Shown here piece after piece: positions 1-7,660 of a stretch of 64,000 nt of DNA. Each line of letters starts with the position of its first letter. The stretch's first letter is position 1. Source of the stretch: Cryomorphaceae bacterium. GTDB lineage: Bacteria; Bacteroidota; Bacteroidia; Flavobacteriales; Schleiferiaceae. Under the pieces are notes generated by a model, which worked only from the letters and a program-made list of their open reading frames with translations, was not told where the DNA came from and searched no databases. The stretch lies in NCBI GenBank assembly GCA_024639785.1, contig JAHEGI010000001.1, forward strand, positions 1-64,000, given 5' to 3'. The translations under genes were made by a program, and so were the position numbers.

Positions 1-172
1 TATCCAGGTAAGCATCATCGGACTTCAGGGTCAGTTGTTGGTGAACACCGAATGGACTGCAGGCCAGAGCGAACTCAACATCGACTTGAGTGACCTCGCT
101 GCCGGCGTCTACATGGTACGCCTCAGCGCTGAAGAAGGAACACGCACCTTGCGTGTCGCCGTTCAGCGATAA
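1..172 (+). CDS. T9SS cargo protein, C-terminal end only
   Basis: This is the last 56 codons of a gene that begins before the window; the reading frame enters at base 2. The visible part is a type IX secretion C-terminal sorting domain: hydrophobic beta strands, then LAAGVYMVRL and a basic end (VAVQR). It matches the 3' end of the next gene at 169 of 172 bases; the only differences, at 122, 124 and 126, change one Thr to Ser. In the family this domain carries the protein across the outer membrane and is removed when the protein is anchored. The rest of the protein cannot be seen. Confidence 0.9.
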   Translation, partial: IQVSIIGLQGQLLVNTEWTAGQSELNIDLSDLAAGVYMVRLSAEEGTRTLRVAVQR

Positions 173-183
173 GAGAAAATCAC

Positions 184-212
184 AGCAAGGGCCCTCGGGT
201 CCTTGCTTTCTT
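184..212 (+). terminator. Rho-independent terminator, first of two
   Basis: A 10-bp stem (one G:U pair; arms 184-193 and 198-207) has a 4-nt loop and is followed by TTCTTTT. It lies 12 nt after the stop codon of the partial T9SS gene. The same hairpin-then-hairpin arrangement follows the next T9SS gene. Confidence 0.75.
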
Positions 213-262
213 TTCTAAAGTGTTGGCATTTATGTGATTATGAGTTTTTACAGTGTCAACCA

Positions 263-290
263 GCCGCCTCAGAAATGAGGCGGCTTTTTT
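263..290 (+). terminator. Strong Rho-independent terminator, second of two
   Basis: A perfect 9-bp GC-rich stem (arms 263-271 and 276-284) with a GAAA tetraloop is followed by six T and a further T-rich run. It lies inside the inverted-repeat-bounded segment and would insulate the two T9SS genes in the orientation seen here. Confidence 0.9.
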
Positions 291-331
291 ATTTTTTGGG
301 GTTATTAACACCAACATGTGGAAATATTGGC

Positions 332-339
332 TACATTTC
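332..339 (+). promoter_or_regulatory. Candidate -7 box for the large T9SS gene
   Basis: TACATTTC resembles the Bacteroidota -7 consensus TAnnTTTG with one change. It would give a leader of about 30 nt that begins near the right arm of the inverted repeat. No convincing -33 TTG is seen at the usual distance. The box lies inside the segment bounded by the inverted repeats. Confidence 0.4.
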
Positions 340-372
340 GCCCCAAACTCATAATCACATAAATGCTAACTC

Positions 373-3300
373 ATGAAAAATCGTACACTGCGATGGATCG
401 GAGCGGTAGCCCTTCTCGTGCTTTCCGCCCCGATGTTTGCCCAGTTGTCAGGGTCCTATACAATTGACCCAAATGGCTCTGGTACAAACAATTACACATC
501 GTTTACGTCCGCGATTTCGGCTCTGTCGACTTCCGGTGTAAGCGGTGCAGTTACGTTCAATGTCAAGCAAGGCACCTACACTGAGCAGGTGACCATTCCG
601 TCAGTGACGGGAGCTTCGGCAACGAACAAAATCACTTTCCAAGCGGATCCTACCAACACGGCGGCCGCAACGGTAACCTACAGCCCAACTGGCACGGCCG
701 ACAACTGGACGATCCGTTTGAATGGTTGTAGCAACATCACCATCAAAGGTTTAACCATCACCTCAGGTGGTACAACCTATGGTCGTCTCGTTGACTACAC
801 GGGCTCGGTGGGCAACATTTCTATCCTTGATAACACCTTTAACGGTGTAGCGGGTACGAGCACAAGCTCCTACTTCGCAGGCTTGTACTACACATCTCCT
901 GCTGAAGCTCAAGGGAACTGGAATGTTTCGGGCAACACTATGAACGCAGTTTCTTATGCGATCTACGTGTATGGTTCTTCGTACACCACGTCTATGGATT
1001 CGATTTTCATCGAAAACAACGTGATCAACACGACGTACTATGGTTTGTACCCACGCTATGCGAAGTACCAAAAAGTACATGGCAACACCATCAATGCAAC
1101 GGGCACGTATGCTTACAACTACTTGTACTATCCGCTTTATGGGGTTGATGTTCAGAACAACACCATCAATGCGGGCACCGGTTATGGTTTCTACATCTAT
1201 ACCTCAGCACCTAGCGGTTACGCGCCTTACTTGACGATTGAAAACAATACCATCAATGCAGGCACGTATGGTATCTATGCGTCATGTTCGGGTACGTCAA
1301 CGGCTTCTCAGTGGGCTGCTGCTAGCATCAAAAAGAACAACATCGTTCTCTCGGGTACGACCAACTATGGTATTTACTTGAGCTATGCCAACTTCCCTTC
1401 TACTGCTCCCGGCATCATTGAGAACAACATGATTGCTTCAAACGGTACGGGTTCTATCTATGCAATTTACCCCTACCACTGTGCGAATGCGATGATTCAG
1501 CACAACTCGGTGAACGTAAGCGCTGGATCTACAACTGCCGGTCGCGCCGTTTACTTGAACGCGTCAACCTCTACCAGCTACTTCACGCCAGGGGGCAACG
1601 TAATCAAGAATAACGTCATTGTTAATGCAGGCGGAGGTTACGCTCTGGAGGCGTCTTCTTCTGCAGCGGCTGGCACGTACTTCACCTCGGATTACAACAA
1701 CTACTACGCCTCAAGTTCTACCCCATTTGGTTCAGGTAGCTCTACGCTTTCTGCATGGCAGACGGCGAGTTCTCAGGATGCTAACTCTGTTTGGGGTGAT
1801 CCACTATTTACTTCTGCGACCGATTTGCACGTTCAAGGTTCTGCTCCCAACAATGCAGGTGCTGCTTTGGGCGTAGCTACCGATATCGACGGCGACACGC
1901 GTTCTACGACTACGCCTGACATGGGTGCGGACGAATATGCTCCGTTGACCTGTTTTGGCGTTTCGGGCCTTTCAGCCGCAAACGTTTCTGATGTGAGCTT
2001 CGATGCCACATGGTCTTCCAACAACAGCACGACGATTGCATACCAAGTTCGCTACCGCGAAACGGGTTCTAGCGCAGCGTATATGGTTCAAACAGGCTCA
2101 GCATCTATCGCTGGTCTTATGGCTTCTACAAGCTATGATTTCTCTGTGCGTGAAGTTTGCTCTGCAGGAGATACTTGTTCTTGGAGTGCCGACGCTTCTG
2201 TAACGACCGCTGCATGTGCCTTGTCTAACCAGTGCCAATACACGGTATACCTCACGGACTCTTATGGGGACGGTTGGAACGGAAACGTGGTGACCTTTAC
2301 CCAAAGCGGTAACGTAAACGGGTCAGTCACCTTGGCCACTGGAAGCTTGGATACTGCATATGTGGGTCTTTGCTCTTGGGATTCTGTTTCCGTAGATCTT
2401 GGAACCTTGGGTTCTTGGACGCAAGAAGTTGGTTTTGTTGTAACGGACGCTGCGGGAGACACCGTGGTTGTGCATACCGCAGGATCAACGATGACGGCAG
2501 GTCAGAACTTTGGATCTTTCCTCCCTGTTTGTACGGCTTGTCCTCCAGCAGACATGTGTGCCTTCACGGTGAACATGACCGATGCGTATGGTGACGGCTG
2601 GAACGGTAACACGGTAAGCTTCATCCAAAACGGCTACACAGTTGGTACCGTGGGTGGCGGCTTTACTTCGGGATCGTCCTACACAGAGACCATTATGCTC
2701 TGTGACGGTGTTGCAGTAACCGCGCAAGTCGGAACCCTTGGTTCATGGACGGATGAAGTTGGCTTCACGGTGGTGGATCCTGATGGCAACACCAAGTTGA
2801 CGCGTGCCTCTGGTACGACGTTCACGGCTTCTACGGTATTCGGCACGTTCACGGCGGCCTGTTCTACTCCAAGCTGCCCTGTAACTGACACCTTGAGTAT
2901 TGCTTCGCAAACGTCTTGTGGACCTTCTTCGGTAACCTTCACGGCGAGCCCTGCGACGGCTACTAATACGGTAGTTTGGTTGAATAGTGACTCTGTTGCT
3001 GTAGGTAACGGAAATAGCTACACCACAGGAGCAATTACGGCCAATACAGATTACTACGCAACGGTATTCGCTGACGATAACCAAGCGAATGCGATTAGCT
3101 TCGGTCCTTCTTCAACGTTGACCGGTGGCTTCGGCAACTTCACCAACGGTATGTGGTTCTCTGTTCAGAAGCCTATGTCTTTGGATTCTATCTCGGTTGT
3201 TTCCAACGGATTGGTGAACTTCCAGGTTCGCATTTCTACCGCGGGTGGCGCGATTGCTACGGGTAATGTAGGTACGGAGTTGATTCGTTCTAATCCGATA

Positions 3301-5424
3301 TCTGTTACTGCGGCAGGCACACACCAAGTAGCTGTAGGCTTGACTTTGATGCCAGGAACCTACTTCATGAACATGGCTTTCTTGGCGGGTACGACGGGCG
3401 CACTTCACCGTGCAACGGCAGGTGGTTCATACCCCTACACCGCTGCAGGTGTGGCGAGCATTGACTCTGTTCAGTTTGGTTCTGCTACGAGCCAAGTACG
3501 CGTATACTACGCCTACGACTGGGTGGTTTCTGAAGGTTGTGTAGGCCCTGTGTCTACGGCCTCAGCGATCTACGCTCCGGTTCCTTCTACGGCTATTCCT
3601 TACAGCGTAGACTTCAACAGTGGCATTCCTTGTAACTGGATTGCTTCGTCCACAACTAGCCAAAACTGGGCAGGTGTTACATCCTACGGGGCTAGCAGCT
3701 TGGACGGAACGGCGTTTGTAATGATTGACGATGATGCTGCCGGTTCTTCAGCAGGTGCTGTGGACGCCGCCTTGACATCTCCAATCATGAATGCCATGGG
3801 CTATGATACGCTGACGGTTGAGTTCGACCACTACTGGAGAAGCTACACTGGAACGACGGGTTATGTTGAAGTATACGACGGCACCAACTGGGTAACGATC
3901 GATACAATGACGGCCACGCGCGGTTCTTGGACGGCTCCTGCCCATGAGATGTATAATGTGACGATGTACCAAAATGCGGACTTCCAGGCTCGCTTACGTT
4001 ACGTAGACGCGACTGGAACATGGGGCTGGTACTGGGCTGTAGACAACTTCCTTGTCGACGGTGCCTTGACACCTTGTACGAACGTTCGCGTTGAAGTCTT
4101 GACGGACATCTACGGTTCTGAGACCTCTTGGTACATCAAGGACATCAACACCGGCGTGGTGTGGGCGACGGGTGGACCTTATGCTGATGTGTCTCCTTAC
4201 AATGCTGCGGCTGCCTTACACGTTGACACGGTATGTATCCCTGACAATGGCACCTATGAGTTCCGTATTAATGACTCGTATGGCGATGGTTTAGATGATG
4301 GAACCAACGCAGGTTGGTACCAAGTAGACATCTTGTGCCCATGGGGTGACAACCGCGTTGCTACGATCGACACTACGTTGACCTCTGTGAATGGTGCTCC
4401 ATGGGGTGCATTCCACTACGGTTCTACGACGAACGCACCGATGTATGACTCAACGGTCTTCACGATTAGCTGTGTTCAGTACACGAACGTGACCTTCCAG
4501 GTAGACATGAACAAGGTTACTCAAGGCTTCACAACGCCTGAAGTAAACGGTACATGGAACAACTGGTGTGGTAGCTGTAACGCGATGAGTGATGCCAATG
4601 GTGACAACATCTGGGAGGTTACCCTTCCTTTGGAGCAAGGCACTACGGTAGAGTTTAAGTACTCTGCTGACGGCTGGAGCATCCAGGAGATGAATGACCC
4701 CACGGCATCTTGTACCAACGGTAACGCCACGTACACCAACCGTGTGTTGACGATTCCTGCCAGCGACACAATCATCCCAGTAGTTTGCTGGAGCTCTTGT
4801 GACGCGTGTTCAATCGAGGTAACCCTCAATGTGAACATGGCTTGGGAAGTTGCCAACGGTGCAGTAAGCACGGACGGTATCCACGTAGCTGGAAGCTTCC
4901 AAGGTTGGAGCCCCTCTACGACAGAAATGACGGATCCTGACGGTGACGGCATCTACTCTGTGACGCTTGAAATGCCTTTGAGCCAAGACTTGTTCTACAA
5001 GTTCATCAATGGTAATGACTGGGCAGTAGCTGAAGCAAGTGGCGACCTCGCAGCTTGTGGTGTAAGCGATGGCTTCGGTGGCTACAACCGTCATTCTGTG
5101 ACGGCGAATGCGGATACCAACTTCGCTGCAGTATGTTTCACGAAGTGTTACGACTGTGCGGTGAGCATTGATGAGGCCTTGGGCAACATCAGCTTGTATC
5201 CTAACCCGACGTCAGGTGCCTTCACCATGGAGCGCAGCGAACTCGCTGGGGATATCCAGGTAAGCATCATCGGACTTCAGGGTCAGTTGTTGGTGAACAC
5301 CGAATGGACTGCAGGCCAGAGCGAACTCAACATCGACTTGAGTGACCTCGCTGCCGGCGTCTACATGGTACGCTTGACCGCTGAAGAAGGAACACGCACC
5401 TTGCGTGTCGCCGTTCAGCGATAA
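373..5424 (+). CDS. Giant modular T9SS-secreted surface protein
   Basis: A 1683-residue secreted protein. In order: a signal peptide (about 1-24, ending MFAQ); a parallel beta-helix region rich in N-N-T-I-N-A turns (about 30-515) closing with the MGADEY motif common after such helices; a fibronectin-III-like domain (about 524-612); two related domains marked by YGDGWNGN (about 622-720 and 728-835), a likely calcium-binding loop; an Ig-like stretch (about 845-905) and another beta domain; a MAM-like/choice-of-anchor domain (about 1075-1232) opening IPYSVDFNSGIPCNWIA; a third DSYGDG-type domain (about 1235-1365); two starch-binding-fold-like domains (about 1372-1475 and 1481-1595); and a T9SS type A sorting domain (about 1605-1683; LYPNPTSG). 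The family role is cell-surface adhesion or glycan contact, but no catalytic site was recognised. It is probably a tandem paralogue of the partial gene before it. Confidence 0.9.
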   Translation: MKNRTLRWIGAVALLVLSAPMFAQLSGSYTIDPNGSGTNNYTSFTSAISALSTSGVSGAVTFNVKQGTYTEQVTIPSVTGASATNKITFQADPTNTAAATVTYSPTGTADNWTIRLNGCSNITIKGLTITSGGTTYGRLVDYTGSVGNISILDNTFNGVAGTSTSSYFAGLYYTSPAEAQGNWNVSGNTMNAVSYAIYVYGSSYTTSMDSIFIENNVINTTYYGLYPRYAKYQKVHGNTINATGTYAYNYLYYPLYGVDVQNNTINAGTGYGFYIYTSAPSGYAPYLTIENNTINAGTYGIYASCSGTSTASQWAAASIKKNNIVLSGTTNYGIYLSYANFPSTAPGIIENNMIASNGTGSIYAIYPYHCANAMIQHNSVNVSAGSTTAGRAVYLNASTSTSYFTPGGNVIKNNVIVNAGGGYALEASSSAAAGTYFTSDYNNYYASSSTPFGSGSSTLSAWQTASSQDANSVWGDPLFTSATDLHVQGSAPNNAGAALGVATDIDGDTRSTTTPDMGADEYAPLTCFGVSGLSAANVSDVSFDATWSSNNSTTIAYQVRYRETGSSAAYMVQTGSASIAGLMASTSYDFSVREVCSAGDTCSWSADASVTTAACALSNQCQYTVYLTDSYGDGWNGNVVTFTQSGNVNGSVTLATGSLDTAYVGLCSWDSVSVDLGTLGSWTQEVGFVVTDAAGDTVVVHTAGSTMTAGQNFGSFLPVCTACPPADMCAFTVNMTDAYGDGWNGNTVSFIQNGYTVGTVGGGFTSGSSYTETIMLCDGVAVTAQVGTLGSWTDEVGFTVVDPDGNTKLTRASGTTFTASTVFGTFTAACSTPSCPVTDTLSIASQTSCGPSSVTFTASPATATNTVVWLNSDSVAVGNGNSYTTGAITANTDYYATVFADDNQANAISFGPSSTLTGGFGNFTNGMWFSVQKPMSLDSISVVSNGLVNFQVRISTAGGAIATGNVGTELIRSNPISVTAAGTHQVAVGLTLMPGTYFMNMAFLAGTTGALHRATAGGSYPYTAAGVASIDSVQFGSATSQVRVYYAYDWVVSEGCVGPVSTASAIYAPVPSTAIPYSVDFNSGIPCNWIASSTTSQNWAGVTSYGASSLDGTAFVMIDDDAAGSSAGAVDAALTSPIMNAMGYDTLTVEFDHYWRSYTGTTGYVEVYDGTNWVTIDTMTATRGSWTAPAHEMYNVTMYQNADFQARLRYVDATGTWGWYWAVDNFLVDGALTPCTNVRVEVLTDIYGSETSWYIKDINTGVVWATGGPYADVSPYNAAAALHVDTVCIPDNGTYEFRINDSYGDGLDDGTNAGWYQVDILCPWGDNRVATIDTTLTSVNGAPWGAFHYGSTTNAPMYDSTVFTISCVQYTNVTFQVDMNKVTQGFTTPEVNGTWNNWCGSCNAMSDANGDNIWEVTLPLEQGTTVEFKYSADGWSIQEMNDPTASCTNGNATYTNRVLTIPASDTIIPVVCWSSCDACSIEVTLNVNMAWEVANGAVSTDGIHVAGSFQGWSPSTTEMTDPDGDGIYSVTLEMPLSQDLFYKFINGNDWAVAEASGDLAACGVSDGFGGYNRHSVTANADTNFAAVCFTKCYDCAVSIDEALGNISLYPNPTSGAFTMERSELAGDIQVSIIGLQGQLLVNTEWTAGQSELNIDLSDLAAGVYMVRLTAEEGTRTLRVAVQR
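5253..5424 (+). repeat. 172-bp near-identical copy of the window's first 172 bases
   Basis: This encodes the sorting domain of the large T9SS protein and differs from bases 1-172 at only three positions. Identity stops one base after the stop codon, so the shared tract is tied to coding sequence. It reflects recent duplication or gene conversion and is a substrate for homologous recombination. Confidence 0.95.
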
Positions 5425-5436
5425 GCAATCCTAAAT

Positions 5437-5465
5437 AGCTAGGGCTTTCGGGCCCTAGCTTTCTC
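5437..5465 (+). terminator. Terminator hairpin after the T9SS gene, first of two
   Basis: A 9-bp stem AGCTAGGGC/GCCCTAGCT (5437-5445 with 5452-5460) is followed by a pyrimidine-rich TTCTCTT tail. It begins 12 nt after the stop codon. Confidence 0.75.
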
Positions 5466-5467
5466 TT

Positions 5468-5500
5468 AGACCGCCCCAGAGATGGGGCGGTCTTTTTTTT
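5468..5500 (+). terminator. Terminator hairpin after the T9SS gene, second of two
   Basis: A perfect 11-bp stem (5468-5478 with 5483-5493) with a GAGA loop runs straight into eight T. With the preceding hairpin it forms a double terminator like the one after the first T9SS gene. Confidence 0.9.
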
Positions 5501-5514
5501 GGCCCGGGTCGAGG

Positions 5515-5522
5515 TATCTTTA
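5515..5522 (+). promoter_or_regulatory. -7 box of the peptidase-paaZ operon
   Basis: TATCTTTA matches the Bacteroidota -7 consensus TAnnTTTG except for the last base. It sits after the double terminator and 26 nt before the first start codon of a six-gene operon. Confidence 0.55.
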
Positions 5523-5548
5523 GGGCTTAAGGCTCAAACACCCTTTCT

Positions 5549-7660
5549 ATGGCACGTATTCTTTTGTTTTCGGCAGCAGTTGCTGGCCTATTAACCGCTT
5601 GCAACATGGGCACTAAACACTCTTCGGATATGACCGCTGCATATCCCGAAACGCGGTACGATCCCTACGGATGGCTGGAGAACGACCGAAGCGAGGAAAC
5701 AGCCGATTGGGTGACCCGCCAAAATGCCGTTACGCAAGACTACCTGAACCAGATTCCCTACCGCCAAGCTTTGCGTGAGCGCTTGACCACGCTTTGGAAC
5801 TACGAGAAAATTGGCGCTCCCTTTGTGGAAGGGGGGCACACCTACTTCTATTACAACGATGGCTTGCAGAGTCAGTACGTCTTGAAACGTGTTCAAATCA
5901 AAGCCTACGACTTTAGGGAGGCAGAGGTCTTCCTCGACCCCAACACCTTTAGTGAGGACGGCACCACGTCCTTGGGGGGCATTTCGTTCAGCCCGGATGG
6001 CAGTTTGGTGGCCTATCAGATCAGCGAAGGCGGTAGCGATTGGCGCAAAGTGATTGTCTTGGATGCCGCGAGCAAAGAGATTCTAGAGGACACCTTGGTG
6101 GACGTGAAGTTCAGCGGCCTCGCATGGCGCGGAAACGAGGGCTTCTACTACAGCAGCTACGAAAAGCCCAAGGAAGGATCCGCCTTATCGGCTATGACCG
6201 ACCAGCACAAGCTGTTTTTCCACACCTTGGGACGCCCCCAGGCGGAGGACGCCTTGATCTTTGGGGGAAGCAAGACACCTCGGCGCTACATCGGCGCGAG
6301 TATTACGGAGGACGGTCAGTACTTGGTGGTGACGGCGGCGGTTTCGACGACGGGCAACGAGCTCTACCTACAGGATTTGAAAAACGGCAGCGAGCTGCAG
6401 TTGGTGGCAGGCGGCTTTGAGAAAGAGTACGGTGTAGTGACTTCGGAGGAGGGGATGATTTACATCCAGACCAATGACGGCGCGCCGAATAACCGGATTA
6501 TGGCGGTTCAAGGGGTGCAGGATCGCAGCGCTTGGACGGAGTTAATTCCAGAGGGTGAGTTTCCTATGAATGTGGTGAGTGGCGGTGGCCGTTTCTATGC
6601 GAGCACGCTGGAGCACGCAGTCAGCCGAGTGGATGAATATGCCTACGACGGTACGCACTTACAGACGATGCAACTGCCAGGGGTGGGAACCGTGGGGGGA
6701 TTTTCGGGGAAGCGTTCGGACCGTTTGATGTATTTCACCTTCACCAATGCGATCACGCCGAGTGCGATTTATAGCTACACGCAGGATGATGGAGCGGGCC
6801 AAATCGAACTCTACCGCCAAAGTGCGATGGACTTTGACCCGAGCGAATTTGTGAGCGAGCAAGTGTTTTATACCTCGAAGGACGGCACCAAAATTCCGAT
6901 GACGCTCAGCTACAAAAAGGGCTTGAAGCGCAACGGCAAGAACCCGACCATTCTCTATGGATACGGGGGCTTTAACATTAGTTTGACGCCGTCGTTTAGC
7001 ACGTCCTACACCGTGTGGATGGAGCAGGGCGGCGTGCTGGCTATCCCAAACATTCGAGGCGGCGGTGAGTACGGCGAAGCTTGGCACGTGGCGGGCACGC
7101 AGCTTCTGAAGAAAAACGTGTTCGAAGACTTTGAGGCAGCAGCCGATTACCTGATTGCCGAAGGCTACACGTCTTCGTCGCATCTGGCCTTGAGTGGCGG
7201 CTCTAACGGCGGCTTGCTGGTGGGTGCGGTCATGACGCGTCGGCCGGATTTGGCGGCGGTGGCCTTCCCGGCGGTGGGCGTTTTGGACATGCTGCGCTAC
7301 CACACCTTTACCGCCGGTGCAGGCTGGGCTTACGACTACGGTACGGCGGAGGACAGTGAGGAAATGTTCCAGTACTTGCTGAGCTACAGCCCCGTGCACA
7401 ATGTAAAAGAGGGCATCTGCTACCCAGCGACCATGGTGACGACAGCGGACCATGACGACCGTGTGGTGCCTGCACACAGCTTCAAGTTTGCGGCGGAACT
7501 CCAGGCCAAGCAGGACTGCTCGACGCCGACGTTGATTCGGATTGAGGTCAATGCGGGCCATGGCGCCGGCAAACCCACGGCCATGGTGATCGAAGAAGCC
7601 ATAGATAAATTTGCGTTCGCCCTGTGGAACATGGGGTACGCGACATTGCCCAACCCATGA
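5549..7660 (+). CDS. Prolyl oligopeptidase family (S9A) lipoprotein
   Basis: A serine peptidase of the prolyl oligopeptidase family, expected to cut short peptides after proline in the periplasm. A lipobox (LLTAC, Cys18) predicts a lipid-anchored protein. Residues of about 33-430 form the seven-blade propeller that limits substrate size, and the C-terminal alpha/beta-hydrolase domain carries the triad: Ser552 in GGSNGG, the Asp in DHDDRV (about 634-639) and His671 in NAGHGAGK. The 703-residue length fits the family. It is the first gene of an overlapping operon, its stop sharing 4 bp with the paaZ start. It has no obvious metabolic link to the enzymes that follow. Confidence 0.93.
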   Translation: MARILLFSAAVAGLLTACNMGTKHSSDMTAAYPETRYDPYGWLENDRSEETADWVTRQNAVTQDYLNQIPYRQALRERLTTLWNYEKIGAPFVEGGHTYFYYNDGLQSQYVLKRVQIKAYDFREAEVFLDPNTFSEDGTTSLGGISFSPDGSLVAYQISEGGSDWRKVIVLDAASKEILEDTLVDVKFSGLAWRGNEGFYYSSYEKPKEGSALSAMTDQHKLFFHTLGRPQAEDALIFGGSKTPRRYIGASITEDGQYLVVTAAVSTTGNELYLQDLKNGSELQLVAGGFEKEYGVVTSEEGMIYIQTNDGAPNNRIMAVQGVQDRSAWTELIPEGEFPMNVVSGGGRFYASTLEHAVSRVDEYAYDGTHLQTMQLPGVGTVGGFSGKRSDRLMYFTFTNAITPSAIYSYTQDDGAGQIELYRQSAMDFDPSEFVSEQVFYTSKDGTKIPMTLSYKKGLKRNGKNPTILYGYGGFNISLTPSFSTSYTVWMEQGGVLAIPNIRGGGEYGEAWHVAGTQLLKKNVFEDFEAAADYLIAEGYTSSSHLALSGGSNGGLLVGAVMTRRPDLAAVAFPAVGVLDMLRYHTFTAGAGWAYDYGTAEDSEEMFQYLLSYSPVHNVKEGICYPATMVTTADHDDRVVPAHSFKFAAELQAKQDCSTPTLIRIEVNAGHGAGKPTAMVIEEAIDKFAFALWNMGYATLPNP

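Larger units (their letters stand above)
222..370. repeat. 26-bp inverted repeat bounding a 97-bp segment
   Basis: Bases 222-247 and 345-370 are reverse complements at 25 of 26 positions; the single mismatch is at 225. The enclosed 97 bp hold a strong terminator hairpin and the best promoter-like box for the downstream gene. The right arm ends 2 bp before that gene's ATG. No target-site duplication is visible outside the arms (AAAGT against TCATG), which argues against a simple inserted element. The arms could be recombination sites of an invertible segment, or could pair as RNA between the 3' UTR of the upstream gene and the 5' UTR of the downstream one. Confidence 0.85.

Noticed and set aside
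222-370. Transposon interpretation of the inverted repeats
   Set aside because: No target-site duplication and no open frame; a MITE is not excluded but is not favoured.
6659-7561. 300-codon open frame on the minus strand
   Set aside because: Antisense to the catalytic domain of the S9A peptidase; composition is His/Arg-rich and not protein-like.
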